DNA of 16,605 bases from CALELF01 sp045617925. Lineage in GTDB: Bacteria > Synergistota > Synergistia > Synergistales > Synergistaceae. Positions 13,464-16,605 of the stretch are shown here, piece after piece. The stretch covers positions 1 through 16,605 of the forward strand of contig JAZLJR010000055.1 in NCBI GenBank assembly GCA_045617925.1, read 5' to 3'. The notes beneath the pieces were generated by a model. The model saw nothing but the letters and a program-made list of their open reading frames with translations. It was not told where the DNA came from and ran no database searches. A program made the translations under genes and the position numbers. The first letter of the stretch is position 1. Each line of letters starts with the position of its first letter.

Positions 13464-15068
13464 ATGAAGTTTCCAAAGTTTTCAAAGCGCACATTTATAA
13501 TCGTAGTAGTATTCTTGCTTGTTGCCTTTTTTGCATGGCTATATTTCAAGCCAAGGGCTCAAGTGTCAAAAAGCGTGAGAGATCTTGCCTACATGTCTGC
13601 GACAGAACAGATTGAAAAATTCAAAAGTAGCGAGCTTTCTCCGGTAGATGTCTTGAAGGCACAACTGGAAATGATTAAAGAGTATAATGGAGAGGTTGCC
13701 TCTGGCAAGGAAGAAGTGCCAGATTACTTGAATTTCAATGGCAAGGTTAACGCTATTTCCTTTGAAAATTATGAGGAAGCTCTTGAGCTTGCCAAGGAAG
13801 CGGAAAGACGTTACAAAGAAGGCACAGCTCGTCCATTAGAGGGTATCACAATTGGCATAAAGGACGACTGTGGAGTAAAGGGCTGGGTTATGAACGCAGC
13901 ATCTTTGCTTGCAAAGGATGCAGAACCTGCAAAGCTTGATGACCCAATGATAGAAAAACTTCGTAACGCTGGAGCAATATTTGTTTTCCAAACGACAGCG
14001 CCTGAGTTTTTTGTTAGTTGCATGACATGGTCACGTCTTTATGGGGTTACGAGAAACCCATGGAATGAAAATTATGGTGTCGGTGGTTCATCTGGAGGTT
14101 CCTGTGCTGCTCTCGCCGGTGGTTTTTGCACCTTGTCAACTGGTAGCGATATGGGTGGTTCTATCCGTCTTCCTTCTTCCATGTGCGGTGTTTATGGCTT
14201 TCGTTCGCCATTTGGTCGTGTAGCCCAAACAGACCTTACTCCCTATTGCACGATTGGTGCACAGACGAGGACAATAGAAGATTTAATTCTTGTTCAAAAT
14301 GTTATAACTGGTCCTTCTTCAAGAGATATGGCGGCATTTAACCAAAAACTTGAATATCCAACTAAATACGAGAATTTGAAGGGTGTAAAAATTGCCGTTG
14401 ATTACTTTGACCATTGGTTACCAGGTGGTGTTGATAAGGAAGAAAGAGCTGCCCTTGACAAGGTTGTGAAAGCCTTGAAAAAAGCGGGAGCTGAGGTTGT
14501 TGAGGTAGAACTAAGCTGGACAAGTGATATCTATGAAACCTATGGCAAGGCTCTTTTGGCAAGTGCCATAGGGATAATGCGTAATTTTGCCACGGGTAAC
14601 GAAGACAAGCTCTGTTCCTATGTTGTTAACGTCTTGAAAAAGTTTGATGCAGGTTCTGGTGAAACCGGATCAATACGACTTGCAAATGCACAAGGACTAA
14701 CACAGATAATGCACTCAGAGGTTCAAGAAAAAGTTTTTGATAAAGGTTGCATTGCTCTCATTACACCTGTTCTTTCAACTCCTTTTGTGCCAGCTGATTA
14801 TGAGGCTACACCAGAAAAAGCAGCTCTAATAAATGGAGTTCCAGCGTTTGATGGCAAGGTCTTTATGACATATCCATGGAATTTGCTCTTTGCATATCCG
14901 ATTGTTACAGTTCCTGCCATGTTGTCTAGCAAAGATGTTCCAATAGGTGTTCAAGTAATAGGTAACACATACCAAGATTTGGATGCTTTCCGTGTCGCAA
15001 TGGGACTTTCAAAGGTATTGCCACAGCTTTATAAGGAAGATCGTTTCCCAACCTTTACACGCAAATAG
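13464..15068 (+). CDS. membrane-anchored amidase-signature hydrolase, copy 2
   Basis: The 534-residue tandem paralogue of the preceding gene. The triad is conserved as K133 (ITIGIKDD), S209 (GGSSGGS) and S233 (GSDMGGSIR). The same N-terminal signal anchor (basic start, hydrophobic segment about 11-28, WLYFKP junction) is present, so it should also face outward. AAGGAG (13450-13455) lies 8 bases before the ATG. The sequence is nearly collinear with copy 1, but it differs before the active site (copy 1 LTLLGREPENHDD, here LLAKDAEPAKLDD), at TTAPEFFVSC versus TLGPEFWVSG, and in a longer, divergent stretch from about residue 395 to 475. Those regions would shape the substrate pocket, so changed specificity is a reasonable inference. 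Both copies keep all catalytic residues, so neither looks decayed. Confidence 0.92.
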   Translation: MKFPKFSKRTFIIVVVFLLVAFFAWLYFKPRAQVSKSVRDLAYMSATEQIEKFKSSELSPVDVLKAQLEMIKEYNGEVASGKEEVPDYLNFNGKVNAISFENYEEALELAKEAERRYKEGTARPLEGITIGIKDDCGVKGWVMNAASLLAKDAEPAKLDDPMIEKLRNAGAIFVFQTTAPEFFVSCMTWSRLYGVTRNPWNENYGVGGSSGGSCAALAGGFCTLSTGSDMGGSIRLPSSMCGVYGFRSPFGRVAQTDLTPYCTIGAQTRTIEDLILVQNVITGPSSRDMAAFNQKLEYPTKYENLKGVKIAVDYFDHWLPGGVDKEERAALDKVVKALKKAGAEVVEVELSWTSDIYETYGKALLASAIGIMRNFATGNEDKLCSYVVNVLKKFDAGSGETGSIRLANAQGLTQIMHSEVQEKVFDKGCIALITPVLSTPFVPADYEATPEKAALINGVPAFDGKVFMTYPWNLLFAYPIVTVPAMLSSKDVPIGVQVIGNTYQDLDAFRVAMGLSKVLPQLYKEDRFPTFTRK

Positions 15069-15098
15069 GAAATTCAGAAAATTTTGTAAAACTATTTT

Positions 15099-15138
15099 TT
15101 ATGTTAAGAATGGAGAGCTGTGCTCTCCATTCTGCTTA
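15099..15138 (+). repeat. palindrome module B (TTATGTTA - hairpin - GCTTA)
   Basis: Left flank TTATGTTA (15099-15106), arms AGAATGGAGAGC (15107-15118) and GCTCTCCATTCT (15122-15133) around a TGT triloop, right flank GCTTA (15134-15138). The 12-bp stem is perfect. No U-tract follows on either strand, so it is not a standard terminator. Its right flank runs into module C. Confidence 0.75.
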
Positions 15139-15167
15139 TGTTAACAAGGCCAACGGCCTTGTGCTTA
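15136..15167 (+). repeat. palindrome module C, chained to B through a shared linker
   Basis: Left flank TTATGTTA (15136-15143, overlapping B's GCTTA to give the linker GCTTATGTTA), arms ACAAGGCC (15144-15151) and GGCCTTGT (15155-15162) with an AAC triloop, right flank GCTTA (15163-15167). The bases after it (TGGTA) nearly repeat the linker again. It lies 44 bases before the M13 peptidase ATG. Confidence 0.75.
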
Positions 15168-15211
15168 TGGTAAAGTTTTACGGTATTGTAACTGTTCTAG
15201 GAGGAGCAAAG

Positions 15212-16605
15212 ATGAAGTTTTCATGGTTATTAAAGAGCATTTTTATTATTACGATTTTTATGACACTTGTCTCTTGCTCTTTTGCAGGGCAAACAAAAGC
15301 AAAAAATAAAAAGTGGATTTTGGGTGATGTCCTTGGTCAGGTTACCAAAGAGACCAATGTTTCACTAAAAGACGATTTTTACAGTGCAATCAATAAATCG
15401 TGGCTTGCAGAAAATCACTTGAAGCCTTCGGATATTTCCACTGGCACATTTTCCCTGCAAAGCGATAAAATTCGTGATGATCTTATTGCATTGCTTGATG
15501 GAAAAGACCTAAAAGACAAGGAATTTGCAACCTTGCAGCTTTATTTTAGACAACTCTGCAATATGGAGCGTCGCAACAAAGAAGGGTTAAAACCACTTGA
15601 GCCCTTTATTAAGGAAATAGAGGATATAAAGACACTTGACGAGCTTTCTGCTTATATGGTTAGGCTTGACAAACCGGCAAATGGTTTGTCTGGTGAGGGT
15701 GCAAGCACAGACTTAAAAAATGCGTCTGTAAAAAGTGTCTATATATCGGCAACAGACCTTTCCCTTGATGATGCAGACGAATACAAAAAGCTGACAGACC
15801 TTGGTAAGAGGTTAAAAGCCTCTCGTGAATTTGAAGTTTCCACAATCTTGAAAAGAATGGGCAAGACGGAAGAAGAAGTCAAAAAACTTTTGGCAGATTC
15901 ATATAAGTTTGAAAATCTCCTTGCCCCTCACATCTATGGTTTGTCTGTCACAAAGCAGGCAGATATTTATGAAAAAATCTATAATCTTCGCACCCTTGAA
16001 GATTTGAAAAAGGTGGCTGGTGCTTATCCGCTTGACAAATTGCTTGAGCCGTATGTAAAAGTTGGTGTAACCCGTTTTGTCTTGGAAGAGCCGAAATGGC
16101 TTGAAGCAATGGCGCGTCTTTACACGCAGGAAAATCTTGAGTTGATGAAGGCGTATCTTATATGCAATACCGCTTCTGCCCTTGCTACCTCTCTTGACCA
16201 AGCCTCAATTGACACTGCAATGGAGAGTGCAAAGATGGTTTATGGCAAGGATATTACATATACGCCAAGGCAAAGAGCCTATTATCGTGTATATGGCAAA
16301 TTCTCAATGAACCTTGGCAGGCTTTATTCCGAGCACTTTGCAAGTCCTGCAACAAAAAAGAAAATAAGCGACCTTATAGACCGTGTTGTTGCAATCTATG
16401 ACAAGCGTCTTGCAAATGCCACATGGCTTTCAGAACAAACAAGAAAAACGGCAAGAGCCAAGCTTGCCTCGCTGAAAAAATTTGTGTGTTTCCCCGAGGA
16501 GTGGAGAGATTTTGACATAACAAAACTGGTCTTGAAAAGCGAAGCGGAAGGTGGAGATGTTATCTCAAACAGCTTGAAAATCTCTGAATTTTACGCCTTG
16601 AAAAA
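15212..16605 (+). CDS. M13 (neprilysin/PepO-like) lipoprotein endopeptidase, C-terminus cut by window edge
   Basis: A secreted zinc endopeptidase family. The first 464 residues are visible, from the ATG at 15212 with AGGAGGAG at 15199-15206. The N-terminus is a lipoprotein signal peptide: basic start, hydrophobic core, lipobox LVSC with C22 as lipidation site. The M13 N-terminal domain follows, opening with DDFYSAINKSWL (residues 54-65), the counterpart of DFYxYVNGxWL, and GTFSLQSD. The middle is helical, as expected. The zinc motifs HExxH and ExxxD, usually beyond residue ~500 in this family, lie to the right of the window, so activity cannot be judged. Its ribosome-binding site and first ~45 coding bases nearly match those of the first amidase, although the mature proteins are unrelated. 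Confidence 0.9.
   Translation, partial: MKFSWLLKSIFIITIFMTLVSCSFAGQTKAKNKKWILGDVLGQVTKETNVSLKDDFYSAINKSWLAENHLKPSDISTGTFSLQSDKIRDDLIALLDGKDLKDKEFATLQLYFRQLCNMERRNKEGLKPLEPFIKEIEDIKTLDELSAYMVRLDKPANGLSGEGASTDLKNASVKSVYISATDLSLDDADEYKKLTDLGKRLKASREFEVSTILKRMGKTEEEVKKLLADSYKFENLLAPHIYGLSVTKQADIYEKIYNLRTLEDLKKVAGAYPLDKLLEPYVKVGVTRFVLEEPKWLEAMARLYTQENLELMKAYLICNTASALATSLDQASIDTAMESAKMVYGKDITYTPRQRAYYRVYGKFSMNLGRLYSEHFASPATKKKISDLIDRVVAIYDKRLANATWLSEQTRKTARAKLASLKKFVCFPEEWRDFDITKLVLKSEAEGGDVISNSLKISEFYALK

Larger units (their letters stand above)
11655..15068 (+). repeat. tandem gene duplication: hairpin + leader + amidase, two copies
   Basis: Two head-to-tail amidase genes (11771-13345 and 13464-15068) are nearly alike over their whole length, with start codons 1693 bases apart. 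Each is preceded 60-75 bases upstream by a hairpin with the same CGTTTTGA core. The coding similarity ends at the stop codons. This looks like an old tandem duplication whose unit included the upstream hairpin. The copies differ most in the third quarter of the protein (about residues 400-475), where the second copy is about 10 residues longer overall. Confidence 0.8.

Noticed and set aside
15099..15138. Intrinsic terminator for the second amidase
   Set aside because: The stem is strong, but neither strand has a U-tract after it. A factor-independent stop here is doubtful, although pausing is possible.
15099..15167. CRISPR array or integron attC sites
   Set aside because: Spacing is too short and the palindromes differ while the linkers are constant, unlike CRISPR. 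The flanks lack the RYYYAAC/GTTRRRY core sites of attC.

Overview
The window is a gene-dense, AT-leaning bacterial segment, and its genes point to an anaerobe. It carries a radical-SAM/cobalamin-type enzyme with a BFD-like Fe-S partner, a RACo-type corrinoid activase (2Fe-2S plus DUF4445) beside a protein of the cobalamin-dependent methionine synthase activation-domain family, and a flavin reductase-rubredoxin fusion. The MreB, FabD/FabG and vitamin B6 kinase sequences look like those of Firmicutes. A lipoprotein peptidase and membrane-anchored amidases would suit a diderm lineage such as the Negativicutes, but a spirochaete is not excluded. The taxonomy is inference from remembered family resemblance, not from a search.

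Layout. Positions 1-3194 (minus strand) read BFD-like protein -> radical SAM protein -> ligA, with ligA cut by the left edge. A divergent promoter region at about 3195-3316 separates this from a plus-strand operon, fabD-fabG-mreB-YkgJ-like cysteine-cluster protein-pyridoxal/pyridoxamine kinase (3317-7408), whose genes abut, overlap or sit close together. That operon ends at a good intrinsic terminator (7411-7446). A second plus-strand unit (7489-9802) encodes the RACo-like activase and the methionine-synthase-activation-like protein. It converges on a minus-strand pair (ybaK-like -> flavin reductase/rubredoxin, 10989-9870) across a perfect 18-bp stem. From 11072 rightward come a short membrane protein of unknown function with its own strong promoter and terminator, two tandem duplicated membrane-anchored amidase-signature enzymes, and an M13 (neprilysin/PepO-like) lipoprotein peptidase cut by the right edge. 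No gap between genes exceeds 300 bases, and I see no tRNA, rRNA, IS element or CRISPR.

How the genes fit together. The left half is mostly housekeeping: DNA ligation/repair, malonyl-ACP supply and 3-ketoacyl-ACP reduction, rod-shape cytoskeleton and B6 salvage. The middle concerns redox and corrinoid chemistry. The right end looks like an envelope-facing amide/peptide degradation cluster.

The most unusual structure is in the intergenic DNA of the right end. A family of small modules occurs at 11702-11733, 15099-15138 and 15136-15167. Each is a constant left flank (TTATGTTA), a palindrome of different sequence, and a constant right flank (GCTTA). The last two are chained through a shared GCTTATGTTA linker, so linkers are constant and palindromes vary. 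One module sits before the first amidase and the chained pair before the M13 peptidase. Those two otherwise unrelated genes also share nearly the same ribosome-binding site and first ~45 coding bases, as if a leader plus export-signal cassette had been placed in front of different enzymes.
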